A stretch of 64,000 nucleotides of DNA from Anastatus disparis (GCA_017163975.1 JAFFSR010000347.1:9758001-9822000); one strand, 5' to 3'. Shown: positions 1 to 11,669, numbered from the stretch's first letter. The notes: generated by a model not told the origin, from the sequence alone. A program made the numbers and translations.

Positions 1-468
1 GTCTGGTGTAACAGTTTAGCATGTGAGGCTATGAAGAGCATAGGGTTCGGATGTGCAAGTTTGATATTTGTTTACTAGGATGTGAAAGTTTTGGGTGTGT
101 GGGTTTCCCTATTAAACCTACGATTAGTTTGAACCACTTAAGCTTGTGACTCATGGAAAAAACGACTTAAAATGGATTTTTCGGAGTTCGACCTTCATTT
201 GACCTTGAAATGACCTTGAGAAAAATGTCTCAATATGATTTTGAACGTAAAATTTCCTGCTCTTTCCGAAACCAGGGTCAGGAATAGGTGTTCCTATTGA
301 AAAAACCACTTGACTTTGAAATAACCTCGAAGGTCAAGTTCAAGGTCAAAGCTGTTAGGACCATCGTTTGGTCCCCTTCGTCCCCGACAACTTTTGTCTA
401 AACGATTTTTTCCTATTTGTCTTAGGGTCCAAAAAATCCGGGTGTAGCGATTAAAATGGGTCACCGTG

Positions 469-469
<1 letters not shown>
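1..469. repeat. Unclassified dispersed repeat ending at a TA microsatellite
   Basis: No gene is seen. The stretch repeats short words of the kind TGACCTTGAAATGACC and its complement (about 185-350) and runs directly into the TA tract at 470. Two long palindromes later in the window (51465-53053 and 53095-54070) also abut TA tracts and one holds similar words (about 52201), so this may be the right arm of another such element whose left part lies outside the window. That link is inference. Confidence 0.4.
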
Positions 470-515
<46 letters not shown>

Positions 516-520
516 CGTGT
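470..520. repeat. (TA)n/(TG)n microsatellite
   Basis: An uninterrupted AT dinucleotide run followed by a short GT run. It marks the border of the repeat to its left. Confidence 0.95.
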
Positions 521-1055
521 TTCTAAATAACTAGTAAATTTTTTAGTTTATGTACATTGTTTTAATAATTATTTAATACAATTTCACGTAGTACATTTTT
601 GAAATTGTTTTGTTGGAAATTGGAATGCCTAGTTTTACTGATACATAAATTTGTTTTTTTATTTGAATTATCATTCATGGAGTGTTTAATTTTTGTTTAG
701 TATTGCTTTTTAAGAGTAAAGATTCCGTGTGGTGGATTTACCACACACGCACTAGAAAATAGTGTTCGATACGCGTGTCCTATGTGCCATTTCTTGGCAC
801 GGCGTAAGCGCTCTCGCTTTGTTACTTTTTTATTATATAAACTATTAAGTAATTATGAAATCATGTTAATAAAATGTTAACTATTCACTTATATCAATCC
901 ATTATTGGTATAATTTAGATATTTTATGCATTTCATTAAATCACTTCTCTCAAATTATTCTGAAATTTAACAAAATCGTCTTAACAAAATATTTAATAAA
1001 GTCAATTTGACTATTTTATTATTTCAATTAATATTTGAGAGATATAAGTAAACGT
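521..1055. other. AT-rich stretch, nothing recognised
   Basis: No open frame with family resemblance and no clear repeat structure. A slightly GC-richer patch at about 720-830 has short self-complementary words (GGTGGATTTACCACAC) but no gene signal. Confidence 0.5.
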
Positions 1056-1059
1056 TTTA

Positions 1060-1340
1060 TTGAATAAAATATATAAGAGATCCCATGTGAGATCACATAT
1101 GAGATCGCCCACGAGATTGCATATGAGATGTCACATGAAATCGCCAATGAGATCGCATATGAAATCAAATGTATATTCGTTAAATTTTTAAAATAAAATA
1201 AATATTTGTGCGATCTGATATGAGATCTCACATATATTTATTTTATTTTCTAATTTCAACGAATATATATGAGATTTCATAGGCGATTTCATATGAGATC
1301 CCAGATGAGAGCTCATACAAAATTTTCAGTAGGTATAATT
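1060..1340. repeat. GAGATC-rich palindromic block, copy 1
   Basis: Variants of ATGAGATCTCATAT recur every 10-20 bp. The middle folds on itself: the arm starting TATTCGTTAAATTTTTAAAA (about 1172) is complementary to the arm ending AATTTCAACGAATATA (about 1268). The block ends near TTTTCAGTAGG, the same end word (CCCTACTGAAAA in the other orientation) that bounds related blocks at 11.9, 15.2 and 38 kb. An inverted copy of this block plus the adjacent tRNA-like sequence lies at 11670-12190. Confidence 0.75.
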
Positions 1341-1427
1341 TTTCTTGGCTTGTTCTTGAAATTTATACATATGTACACTCTTCCGATTCTCATGTATTTA
1401 AAATAAGTTCCTACCCATAAGTAGAAT

Positions 1428-1493
1428 CGGTGGTAGCGCAGGAGCTAAGGCTCTTGGCTCATGCTGTAGTAGACCGGAGTTTAATCCCCGGGA
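1428..1493 (+). other. tRNA-like SINE head (box A and box B)
   Basis: TAGCGCAGGAG fits the box A consensus of RNA polymerase III promoters, and GGAGTTTAATCCCC resembles box B but departs from GGTTCGAnTCC. No good cloverleaf is visible, so this is read as a tRNA-derived SINE head rather than a tRNA gene. The same sequence recurs inverted at 11754-11820 with the same downstream tail (an AGGAGATCAGGAAAAA-type word near 1545), which shows it moves as part of a dispersed repeat. Confidence 0.6.
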
Positions 1494-1654
1494 AAATTTG
1501 GAAAAATATCTCTGAATTTTTTTCTGTGAAATAGAACTAGGAGATCAGGAAAAATCAATTAAAAATTCTCCCTGACTAATAAAAATTACGGGTCTCAGTC
1601 CACAGCGATCAAGAGACCCACTGTCAATAAAATAGAGGAGGAGATGATATCTCT

Positions 1655-2235
1655 CATCCCTAGTGAAAATATAAAATGTGTGTTACTGTTTGAAATAGTT
1701 TAAAATTATTCGAAACTTAATGTTTAAAAATGTTTAAAACTATTCAAAATAGTTTATAAGTGTGAAATTACAGAATAATTTGAAACTAAAGTGAACATTT
1801 TCTCGTATATATAATATAAATTTTAATATATATAAGAAAATTTTTACAAACTCAAAATTATGAAACACTGTTTGAAATCATTTTGAAATTTTTTAAACTT
1901 TTTAAAACTGTTTAAAACTGTTTAAAGGTATTGAAAACTTTTTGAAACCGTTTAATACTGTTCAAGTTAATAAAAAATAATTCATATTAATTTAAAATTG
2001 TTTTGAAATATTTTGAATATTTAAAATAATCTATAACTTTTAAGCTTAAAAAATTAAAAACTATTAAACACCGTTTGAAATTATTTCGAAATTTTCAAAA
2101 CTTTTTGAAAGTGTTTGAAAATGTTTAAAACTGTTCATAACGGTTTTAAAAGTCCTGAATTTCGCCCTTATAAACAGTTTTAAACAGTTTTGAACAGTTT
2201 TAAACATTTTTAAACATTTTATATTCCCGCTAAGA
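1655..2235. repeat. Palindromic-word array based on GTTTAAAC
   Basis: Imperfect repeats of words such as TGTTTAAAACTGTTTAAAA occur throughout at 10-12-bp spacing, mostly self-complementary around TTTAAA. The ends look inverted: GTGAAAATATAAAATGTG at the left and the complement of GGGAATATAAAATGTTT at the right. The open frame on the minus strand (2064-2246) is a by-product of the repeat. Confidence 0.6.
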
Positions 2236-2737
2236 ATTACAAACAATTCTGATATTCATTCATATGAAAAAAAAGAAATTTATTTTTAAACTATATTTGA
2301 TCGATCAAGTATAGGTCTAAAGCAAACCCTTAAAAATTTTGTTTTGTAATAGGTCATTTATTTTTGTCCTTTTCTAATCTAAATCTCAACTCCATTATAT
2401 ATTGTGTCATGAAACGAATTTTTAATTAGTGTTATTCAAAAACTAAATAGTAATAAAAAGATATAATTTTTTTATAAATCATTGATTTTTTCAATAATAA
2501 AGCATAAAAGAAAAAAATAATTTGACATTAGTAAGTAATAAAATAATCAATGATTGTTAATCAAAAACATGTATTATTTGTAAGATATTAAAAGAAAACA
2601 GGCACGTTTGTTCTAAATTTATCCTAGAGCAGGTCGCTCATCCTTGTCCTTTCATATTAAAAAAATGAAATTTCATTTTTAACTGCAGAATGTTTAGAAA
2701 AAAAGTAAGCCCTATTTTTCACCATAAAAATAGTTAT
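2236..2737. other. AT-rich stretch, nothing firm
   Basis: No gene. At about 2350 and 2630 there are words resembling the ends of the TTAA MITEs (AGAGCAGGTCG, TGTCCTTTTCTAAT), perhaps remnants of such an element, but no complete copy can be delimited. Confidence 0.4.
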
Positions 2738-3451
2738 TATACGGCTGATTCCATTCAAATTCATGCAGGCCGTCACGGATTGAATTTTTTTTTGGCTAAA
2801 AATTATGTGAATGTGTTCTAATACTCAAGAAAAGATGTGGAGATCCTGAAATACGGCTTAAAAAATTTTTTTCGCGATGCTATAGCCTATTTTGTGTTGA
2901 ATGTTAAAATGAAAGGTGGAAAAATGAAAATGAACCTCCATATTCAAAATGCTGTATCTCCGTCAATTTTTGAGTTTTCAAGGCGTATTTTTTTTTAATG
3001 TGAAAAATTTAGCCTACTTTTACATTACATTATTATTACATAGATAAAAATTAATGCCGTCAAGCTATTAATGAAAAACCAAAAAAAAACGATTTTTTTT
3101 CAACGTGATTTTCTCAAAAACTATATATTTTTTTTTTAATTTTAATATGTTTTTATACATAAAATAACTAACTTCTAGGGTGGGTCAGAATATGCTATTT
3201 TGCGTTATTTTCTTTTAATGAATTTTTTTAATTTTATTTAATTTTTTTCAATTATAGAGTATTAACACCATATCCTCTTCCAATAATTGTGCTCTTTCAC
3301 TATTCGTTTACTTTTCAATTTATTAATATATTGTTAGTGTTTAAAAATACCGTCAAAATGAGCCATTAGTCAACTTTTTTGGTCAATTAGAACAAGAGTT
3401 ATAGCAATTTTAAGTTTAAAAATATGTTTGAAAAGAATAAATAAATTTCCA

Positions 3452-3809
3452 TTAAGAAGGGGCCGAACTATCTGTCTCTGTCTAATAGCGTTTTTCATTA
3501 TTTATATAAACACTATCCTTTATAACAAGAAAAACAGTAAATTTTGTAATAACAAACAAATTTTTTTACTGCGTAGTTTTTGAATAATTAGAGACCTACC
3601 AAAAAAAGATAGGTTATATTCTAGATTGCTAGTAGGTCTCTAATTAGTCAAAAACTATGCGGTAAAAAATTTGATTTTTATTACAAAATTTACTTATTAT
3701 ACTAATATCTAGCGGGGGCTGCTATTTTTTTCTTGTTATACCGGATAGTGTTTATATAAATGATGAAAAACGCTATTAGACAAAGACAGATAGTTCGGCC
3801 CCTTCTTAA
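3452..3809. mobile_element. Palindromic TTAA MITE, family B copy 1
   Basis: TTAA at 3452-3455 and 3806-3809 flanks a near-complete palindrome beginning AAGAAGGGGCCGAACTATC and ending with its complement. The centre is the hairpin AGAGACCTACC / GGTAGGTCTCT. Copies lie at 42470-43220 and 52235-52623. It sits in the left arm of the 2738-6492 element. Confidence 0.9.
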
Positions 3810-3821
3810 TTCAATTTAGAT

Positions 3822-5929
3822 TCATGTATTTACATTTTCCCATTCATGCAATGAAGTTCTAGAAGTGAACATAAGATTTTTTTCAGCTTTCCAACAGTGA
3901 ATTTTTCGCATTCCTTTGACTTCTTTTGCATTTTGTTGCCATTCAACGTTTTTTGTTTGTCGAAAAACTTCTAACTCTTCTTTGCTTAAAAAGAGAACAT
4001 TGATTGATGCAGTGTAAAGTGAGACATAAGTCGTGAAATCCTCTGCATTTCTAATAAATTCTGCACTTTGCTTGGACAAATTGTGCACTGTGGCATAATG
4101 ATTAACTATACCTCCTATTCCATCACATGCACCTTTTCCACGCCCGGTTGCAGAAAATAACCAAATTTCTTTTTTCATTAGAATTTCGAAACTCATAAAA
4201 TTGGCATCTATTTTTGAAATGACTAACGGCTTCATACGAAATTATTATGATTTCTCCTAATTCTTGCAGAATGTGTTTTTGCTTTACATTCTCTACAATT
4301 GAATTTATAGCCATTAAAGCATGAGAAGAATTATGTTTTGTATCGTCACAAACTGTGACATAACTGACCGTCGAATCATTTCCAAAATAGCATACTGATG
4401 TAAATATGGATATTTGATTTTTGCTCCAGTGATAGCTTTGTAATAAGACCGTCCAATTTCCAGCAAAATCTACGTGAATGACTAATTGGAACAGGCTTTT
4501 TTTTTACTAAAATTTTTGCCTCTTGAATAACAATACGTTGAATTTCTTTAATAATTTTATGAGTACTCATGGTGAGAGCATATTTTCTCAATTGTATCAA
4601 GAAGTTTTCAATGGTACTAGTTTTATTAAGTAAATCTGATTTTTGCCAAATGTTATAAATTATTTCTTCATAAAGATCTTCTTCCGTCAAGGAAATAATT
4701 CCCAAACAATAGTTTTTTCATTTGGGCATTTTTCAGAGTCTCCCAGTACACATTCCATATCATCCTTAGAGCAAAATAAAAAAGAAAATATATTTGATTC
4801 AATTTTTGAAATGTCATGTTTATTGTTTATAATATAGTTTTTTAAAGCTATCAACATAAGTTACAAATTTTTGCAATGAATACAAAGACACGTATCATTG
4901 AGTGGATGAGATATAACCCATTTTGGTCTCAAGGCATAGAATGTTGATTTGCCGATTTTCTTTTCCATTTGGGGATTTTCTTCTTTAAACAATTCAAACA
5001 TTTGTTTCATACTTCGCGTAAGAAAGCGTATAACTTTTTTAGTTTTGATACCATTTTTTTACGGATATTGTATCATTTTTATTTGCACTTTGTCGAGAGC
5101 AATTGAAATCATCATTTAAATAATACTCTTCGACTTTCAACACAACTTCCCTATCCAATGAATGGCCACTATAATTTTCAGGCTTCTTATAAACATCTTC
5201 ATTATTCACATGTGAGCGAGCTTGATCAATCATGTACGTAGTTACGTATGGCAGAACTGATAATAAATATTCTTTTGAGAAATTAGTTGGTATAAGGGTT
5301 AATAGACGGACTTTTTCGGAAAAACTTGAACAATTTCTTAAGGCAATTTTAATATTTTCGAGCCATTTATCACATGTCTTACATTCAATGCTTCCACTCA
5401 ATTCAGGTAAATCCGTTATATAAAAAAATTTCATCATTTTACTAGCTACTTGTGAATCGAATGCATCATTCAGCTGCTTTCTCTTCCAAATGGCATACGA
5501 TTTTCGCATCTTCACATTAACAGTTTCAGGCATCTTGATAGGTGAAACCTTCGAATTCAAATTAATTGCGGTTTCGTTAAGCTCATGAACCAAAATCTCG
5601 CTGTCATTAATTTTTTCTGGAAGTTGTTGACTGCTTGAATTAGATGTGGAAGGTGTAACATTCTTCACTTCTTCTAAAAATAATTTATAACATCCAACGC
5701 AAACTCTATCTTCTTTAGATAACAAAATTTTAGGATACAAGCGCTGCAAAGATTCCGTTATTTGGCCCAATTCTCTGAATGGATTTTTAGAGGCATCGTA
5801 GATAGCTTTCGTGTGCTTTTTTTTCAAGTCCTTGCATTTTATCTTAGTCAACGATGTCATTGTAATTAACTCAAAATCTATTATTAAAGCGAAAAAAAGA
5901 TTATGAAAGTAAGACGATTTGTTATTCAA
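3822..5929 (-). pseudogene. Transposase pseudogene of an uncharacterised DDE-like arthropod family
   Basis: The frame runs from 5929 towards 3822; the likely true start is the internal Met at 5860. The N-terminal open piece (5929-5039) has a CVGCYKLF Cys pair and later YMIDQARSHV. After a stop or frameshift at about 5038 another frame continues with KSTFYALRPKWVIS, then IWQKSDLLNKTSTIENF (4705-4376). A further frame gives VDFAGNWTV (a likely catalytic Asp), and the last piece (4235-3822) holds SATGRGKGACDGIGG and a KIHCW-type ending. This order (LRPKWV, D-F-A, S-D-G-like, GKGACDGIGG) is what I recall of a recurrent uncharacterised protein group in insects and cnidarians, taken here as an RNase H-fold transposase. 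The SDG motif expected near 4240 is damaged. At least three frame breaks make it inactive. Its place between long inverted repeats supports the transposase reading. Confidence 0.7.
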
Positions 5930-6568
5930 TTCGATCTCTTCTTATGTACTGTGATGCGCTGTATTGCTAATGAGTACGCTGGGACCGCGACTTCGCCACC
6001 TAGCGGCGGCATGCACAAACTACTTTCAAATTAAATTTCACTCGCAGGCGCGAAATACAAATTGAATAAATGATAATTTACTTTTCTTTTTGAACATATT
6101 TTTAAACTTGAAATTGCTATAACTTTTGTTCTAATTGACTAAAAAAGTTGACCAATGGCTGATTTTGAAGGTCTTTTTAAACACTAACAATATATTAATA
6201 AATTAAAAAGTAAACGAATAGTGAAAAAGCACAATTATTGGAAGAGGACATGGTCTTAATACTCTATAATTGAAAAAATTTTTTAAAATTCATTAAAAAA
6301 AAATAACGCAAAATAGCATATTCTGACCCACCCTAAAAGTTAGTTTTTTTATGTATAAAAACATATTAATATTTAAAGGAAAAAAATATGGTTTTTGAGA
6401 AAATCACGTTGAAAAAAATCGTTTTTTTTGGTTTTCAAAAAAAAAAAATCGATCCATGACAGCCTGCATGAATCTGAATGGAATCAGCCATACTTTGTTT
6501 AGAAATGATATTGAATTAGTATGTAAAAATGTTCCTTTTATCACGGAATTTCACGCAAAACTTGTGAC

Positions 6569-7538
6569 TACACAGCGTAAAAAGTTTTTTTAACTTTAAA
6601 GAAGCTGTTTTTGAATAGAAGAAATGCGGTGCAGAGAAATGAATTTCTTTGAGTCAAAGAAAAATCATTTTTAAATTAATGAAATAATTTTTAAAATAAA
6701 AAAAAACCTTGAAATATTCTTTAATAAATTATTATATTTAAAAAAAAAATATTTTCGAATTTAGAAAAGTATCTTATTAACTTTAAGAAATTAGTTACTT
6801 CCAAAATAGTGTTGAAAGTCAGTAAAACTTTCTTAAAAACAATGCTATATTTGTTTATTGAAAAAATGTAATATTCATTTAAAATAATTTTTATATAAAA
6901 ATGAAAAAAATATCTTGCGTCAAATAATTTTTTAATTCAAAGACATAATTTTTAAATTAAACGAATTAGTTTATGACTTCGATAAACTTACGTCTTTTCA
7001 ACAATAGAATATTTGTTGTTGCAAAAAAGCGGTGTAATTTATTACATTCCTTTACATTAAAAAGAGGATTTTGCTTAAATGCTTGATGCTAAAAGTGATG
7101 TTTCCTGTTTTCAAAATAATATATTCTTCTACAAAAAATTATGTTTTTGGCTTGAAAAATTCAAATATATTTTTAAAGAAAGATAATATTTATTCAATGA
7201 ATAGTTACTTTTATTTAAATTAATACACAATATTTTTTATATGCATAAAAATATTTTATTGAAGCAAACAAATTTTATTTTAATCACTTAATTTAATTTT
7301 TATTTTGAAATTATGAGATATAAATTTGAAATAAAATTAATAATTTCCAGTATGAGATATTTTTAAGTTTAAGAAATATCTTATGTATGTTGAGAAATAT
7401 TTTATTGATATTGAAAAATTTTATTTTCACTGACGGAATAAATGATAATGATAAAAAAAATATTTCACAGATTGCTTGAAAGAATATATTTGATACAATA
7501 AAATTTTTTTTGTAACTAATAAATTTTTTTTCCAGTGT
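6569..7538. mobile_element. TA-flanked terminal-inverted-repeat element
   Basis: The left end TA|CACAGCGTAAAAAG and the right end (TTTTTTCCAGTG|TA, complement CACTGGAAAAAAA) are inverted and TA-flanked. The interior is AT-rich with TTTAAA-type words and no coding sequence. Part of it (from about 7200) is matched in inverted orientation at 11390-11650. The boundaries are a judgement by eye. Confidence 0.5.
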
Positions 7539-8420
7539 AGCTATAAGATCAAGTAACGTTTGTATCATCTGTCTGTTCAAGTAACAACCGGTACTTGAGT
7601 TGGGTCTATGAATAGGTACACTCGACGGACACTGATTCGCGACCCCCTTTTTAAATATCTGCAACGTTATCCGTTGAGTTTTTGAAATATAGGTTAGCTT
7701 GCGCGATCATGTTTCGAAAATGAGTTTCTATCTAAATAAATATAATTCATGCTAACTATAAGACAAGGGAACATAAATAAAGAAATGGCGGTAAAATTTA
7801 AATGAGCACATATTTAATACTGAAGTAATGAAGAGCTATGATTTCTTATGATTGTCATCGCATATGGTTACTTAATATATGTAAAGAATGCTTTATAAAA
7901 ATATGCTTACTTTAACATTTATTTATTGTTTTATCATTTATCATTTTTTATATTCGCCTATTTGAATTTCACCACCATTTCTTTATTTATGTTTCCTTGT
8001 CTTATAGTTAGCATGAATTATATTTAACTAGATGGAAACTTATTTTTGAAACACGGTCGCGCAATCATCCTTAACTCAATGGATAACGTTTAAAGGCGCG
8101 AAAATGGGGTCGCGAATCAGTGTCCGTCGAGTGTACCTAAGATCGTCTATAATAATAAAAATTTATATGGTTGGAATATATATTCAGAACAGATTAAATT
8201 ACAAACATTATTTTCTACATCAAGAAATAATTAATTGATTGAAAAAAAAATTTTTTCTTATCTTTTTTTAAATCTATTTTCAATCATAAAAAATTTTATT
8301 AAAAAGGGAGCAATATATTTAAACATATTTTAACCATGAAGATAATACTTTTAATTTATTTAGAAATAATACTTTTAATCATATTTAAATAATGAAAATA
8401 ATTTCAATTTATAACGCACT
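7200..8420. repeat. Left arm of a large nested inverted repeat
   Basis: Segments of this arm match the reverse complement of 10330-10630 and 11390-11660, for example CAAGTAACAACCGGTACTTG against the complement of CAAGTAGCGGTTGTTACTTA, and TCACTGACGGAATAAATGAT against the complement of a word near 11430. The left arm is split by a palindromic MITE (7615-8138), the right arm by other insertions (10632-11341). Confidence 0.7.
7615..8138. mobile_element. Palindromic MITE with TIR GGTACACTCGACGG
   Basis: GGTACACTCGACGGACACTG at the left is an exact inverted match to the right end. Inside it, CGCGACCCC / GGGGTCGCG and a long arm around TTAGCATGAATTATAT also pair. It interrupts the inverted-repeat arm: the flanks CTATGAATA and TAAGATCGTC become adjacent (as an inverted copy) at 10475-10495, which acts as an approximate empty site. 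Confidence 0.85.
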
Positions 8421-9080
8421 TTTTGAAGTTGCGCACCAGTAATGCTTAGTATATTGCTGTGTCCGAAAATCTACTGCACATACTGGGGGTTTCTTTATAG
8501 ATAAGCTGTATCAACCAATTAGAAAGCTTCTTTAGAGCTATTTAACGTGATAAATTTTGTGAATACGGCGTACGCAGCCCTGAGAAGCATTTAGAATAAA
8601 GCCGATGCATAAGAAGAGTACACAGTAAAAAATTTTGTGTAATTCGTCAAATTTCTTTTTGTACAAAAATTTTTGTGTTAAAATTTTACAAACATGTTTG
8701 TAAAATCAACATAAAAATTTTTGTAATTTAAAAATTTCTGTGTACTTTTAAAATCAACACAAAAATTTTTGTAGAATTAACACATAGAGTTTGTTATTTT
8801 TACAAACATGTGTGTACTTAGCTATTCAAATAATCTCATACTTTTAATAATTATATATTAGCATTATTATTATTATTATATGCTATAAAAATGCCATAAA
8901 TGCAAGGTAAATTTCAGTTTGTAAATATTAATTTTTGCTGAGTCTAAAAATTTGCATACTTTTTTCTTCTTCTTTAACGTCGCTATATTTATGCTATTTG
9001 TGATGCTAATCAGTGACGGAGCTCGTAAGTGTGTTTGTGAACAAAGTACATGTAACTTACAGCGGTGCTTCTATCAATCG

Positions 9081-9155
9081 GCTGCCGAGAGCGGGATTCG
9101 CACTCAGAACCTCGAATTACGAATCTAACACTCTACCAACTGAGCCACTAACCAG
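9081..9155 (-). other. tRNA-like sequence, Thr(CGT)-like anticodon loop
   Basis: Read on the minus strand it has GTGGCTCAGTTGGTAGAGTG (box A and D arm), an anticodon stem-loop with loop TTCGTAA (anticodon CGT, threonine) and a T-arm-like GAGTGCGAATCCCGC. The T arm departs from GGTTCGAnTCC, and acceptor pairing is poor. It lies inside a TIR element and has a close relative at 12785-12860, so it is read as a mobile tRNA relic and not a functional gene. Confidence 0.7.
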
Positions 9156-9234
9156 GTCTATTTCTATACTAATATGATATACTTATATTAAAAAATGATC
9201 AGCTCTTTTCGTAATCAATCTTTTACGTTCACCT

Positions 9235-9644
9235 TTAAGAGCATGACGAAGCTGTCCGCCTTCTAATAATATTTCCATCTTAACTTATGAATAAACGATG
9301 CGTTTAATCGAGTTTCTTTGCTACAAAGAAAAAATTTGTAAGATTAAACTCTAGTGCGGACAACTCAAGAAATCCACCAAAATATTATACATACAAAGTT
9401 ATAATAAAAACTTTCAATATGTCGTATTTTAAGGTTAGGTTGTTCGAGTTTGAAATCTAATTTCCAATCCAAGCTCATAAAAAAATAACAAGTCCAAATG
9501 ATTTTTTATTTTAACAAAAATTATTGTATAAATATAGCTTTAGTGCGGACAAGTCATTATATTTGTTTAATTTAAGAATTTAAAAAGATATTGATAAAAT
9601 AAAAAAAGCAAAATTTGATTGCTGCAGCTCCGACATGCCGTTAA
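9235..9644 (+). mobile_element. TTAA MITE, family A copy 1 (410 bp)
   Basis: TTAA at both edges. It starts GAGCATGACGAAGCTGTCC and ends with CTCCGACATGCCG. Other copies: 49437-49846 (-), 50811-51220 (-), 60427-60837 (+) and a fragment at 13310-13543. Complete copies are all 410 or 411 bp. Short internal inverted words (TTTAATCGAGTTTCTTTGC) occur but no coding frame. The empty site is visible in the sister element at 12941. Confidence 0.92.
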
Positions 9645-10631
9645 ATGAAAATGTAATATTGTTAAATGAGTTTAGTTTGTTTATGATTTTATTGATCCAC
9701 ACCAACACCCATCATTTTATCTTTTTTCTTATATTTCTTTATCTCTCTTTTTTTAAATATATTAACAGAAAAAAATACGAGAAAATCATTATTTAATATC
9801 TAATCATTATTTCAATCATTATATTTTAACACAAATAAATTTGTAAAATTTACAAATTTTACTATTCAAAATTTTGCATTATTCATGAATTTTTATGTTA
9901 AAATTTTAACTTCGAAAATTACACAAAAAAAATTTGTAAATTTTAACACAAAAAAATTTGTATTTTATCTGTAACACTTGTAAGTGTTGAAATTACAAAT
10001 TTTTTTCCACTGTGTACGAAAAAGGATACTCTTGTGTCTTTTGTGTCAGACGATTGAGAGGACTTTGATAATGACGGATTTCAGTTCGTTAAAAATAACC
10101 ACTGTCAACTTCACTGTAATCCTTTAAGTCACAAAGGCGAATATTCGAGAGCCAACATTTTCTTGCAGGTAAGATAAACATATTTAATCTTTTACTATGA
10201 ATTTTATAAATAGAAATTATTCTTATTATTTGAATAAGATTAAAAGCATTATTTCTAAATAAATTAAAAGTATTATTTTCATTGTTAAAATATGTTAAAG
10301 TAAGCTCCATTTTTAATAAAATTTATTATAATTGAAAATTGACTAAAAAATAAATAAGAGAAATTTTTTTTTCAATCAACTTATTATTTCTTAATGAGGA
10401 AAATAGTATTTGTTATTTATTCTATTTTGAATATATATTCCAACCATTTAATTTTCATTATCATAGACGATCTAAGACTATTCATAGACCTAACTCAAGT
10501 AGCGGTTGTTACTTAAACCTAATTCTGTCTTTGTCGCTAATGATAAGAATAAATGATAGATGATAAAATCGCTACTTGATCTAATAGCTATACTGGAAAA
10601 AAAATTTCTTTGTAACCAAAAATATTTTTTT

Positions 10632-11225
10632 CTCATACGTGCTGGGTAAGTGACCTATAGCGCATGCGTTTTCGGGGTGGTAAGTTGCTAATAGTGCGCG
10701 CCGCGTGTGTTTTGTCTTTGAAGCGTGTGTTCTAGTAAAAAGCGTTAGGTTATAAAAAATAACGTCACGCAAATCTGTTAATTAATGAAAAAAAGAAAAC
10801 CACGATTTTGTTTGTATATGCATAAGTAGCGTCGCGCGGGCGAAGATGATAGGAGAGAGAGAGAGAGAGACAGAGAAAGAGAATGCTTTATCGAAAGAAA
10901 ACAAGACACGCAAGAACGTGTTTGCGAGTCAGTCGTACGGCAGATATGAGAGAGAGAGAGAGAGTGAGAGAATGCTATATCGAAAGGAAACAAAACACGC
11001 AGAAATGTGGACGAGTTTCTATGTAAAAGTCAGTTTTGTGCTAGCTTCTTAAAAAAAGTTGTTGACAATGCAAAAAAAAATATTTTTATGAAATGCTTTT
11101 TTTTGATTTACATATTAATTTTTTTAAATGGGGGGGCTTCGTCCCCCCCCCCCAATCTCCCCTTTCTGCGCCCCAACTAGCATTTTCTCTCTCTCTCTCT
11201 CTCTCTTACGCCCAGCACTTATGAG
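10632..11225. mobile_element. Short TIR element rich in GA/CT repeats
   Basis: CTCATACGTGCTGGG at 10632 pairs with CCCAGCACTTATGAG at 11211. Inside, a roughly 100-bp segment beginning with (GA)n and containing GAATGCT-TATCGAAAG is present twice in tandem (about 10856 and 10950). A (CT)n run is at 11187-11206, and poly-G against poly-C tracts near 11131-11152 form another hairpin. Open frames on both strands here are repeat by-products. Confidence 0.6.
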
Positions 11226-11250
11226 AAAAAATAGTATGTGAATCTCGTTC

Positions 11251-11341
11251 GGTTTAGTTGACTATTGCGCCACTCGGGCAATCGCGCTACTCGCTACGCT
11301 CGTGCGCCAACTTGCCCTCCTGCGCAATAGTCAACTAAACC
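11251..11341. repeat. GC-rich perfect hairpin
   Basis: GGTTTAGTTGACTATTGCGC (11251-11270) is an exact inverted match to 11322-11341. The loop contains CTCGCTACGCTCG, a word also found in the hairpin at 37228 and close to those at 58534 and 59430. Confidence 0.85.
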
Positions 11342-11669
11342 TTACTCGTTACACAATATACTATATTGTATTGAATAGATTCTTTCTGGCAATCGGGTGA
11401 ATATTTTTTGTATCAATATCATTTATTTCGTCAGTGAAAATAACATTTTTAAATATCAATGAAATATTGCTCAACATACATAAGATATTTCTTAAATTTA
11501 AAAATATCTCATAATGGAAATTATTAATTTTATTTTAAATTAATATTTCGTAATATTAAAATAAAAATTAAGTTGAATAATTGAATTAAATTTTTTTTTC
11601 TTTCAACAAAATATTTTCATGCATCTAAAAAATATTTCGAATTAATTAATTTCTTCGTAACAAATATTG

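Larger units (their letters stand above)
2738..6492. mobile_element. DNA transposon with long terminal inverted repeats
   Basis: The left end (GGCTGATTCCATTCAAATTC near 2743) and the right end (complement of GAATCTGAATGGAATCAGCC near 6470) are inverted copies. The match resumes inwards at about 3095-3460 versus 6060-6440, including the conserved word GGGTGGGTCAGAATATGC. The arms therefore cover several hundred bases. Between them lies one minus-strand transposase pseudogene and, in the left arm, a TTAA MITE (3452-3809). The target duplication could not be defined by eye. The right arm lacks about 0.3 kb that is present in the left arm (about 2790-3060). Confidence 0.75.
8621..10014. mobile_element. 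TA-flanked TIR element carrying a tRNA-like sequence, copy 1
   Basis: TA at 8619-8620 and 10015-10016 flanks inverted ends (CACAGTAAAAAATTTTG against CACAGTGGAAAAAAATTTG). Sub-terminal stretches of AATTTTTGTGTTAAAATT-type words are themselves self-complementary. The centre holds a minus-strand tRNA-like sequence. A 410-bp TTAA MITE (9235-9644) is inserted; sister copy 12328-13309 lacks it, giving the empty site CGCCTTTAATGACAATG. TA flanks and a CACAG start are typical of Tc1/mariner-type non-autonomous elements, but no transposase is present. Confidence 0.8.
10330..11665. repeat. Right arm of the large nested inverted repeat
   Basis: Reverse-complement partner of 7200-8420. It is continuous at 10330-10630 and resumes at 11390-11665 after insertions. 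It ends abruptly where the inverted GAGATC/tRNA-like repeat begins (about 11668). Confidence 0.65.

Noticed and set aside
3822..5929. Host gene with introns
   Set aside because: The pieces of the minus-strand frames are broken by stops and frameshifts without splice signals and lie between long inverted repeats.
9081..9155. Functional tRNA-Thr gene
   Set aside because: T arm and acceptor stem are degraded and the sequence sits inside a TIR element with a decayed sister copy.
10778..11052. Open frames on both strands around 10.8-11.0 kb
   Set aside because: They follow (GA)n/(CT)n runs and a tandem duplication and show no domain.
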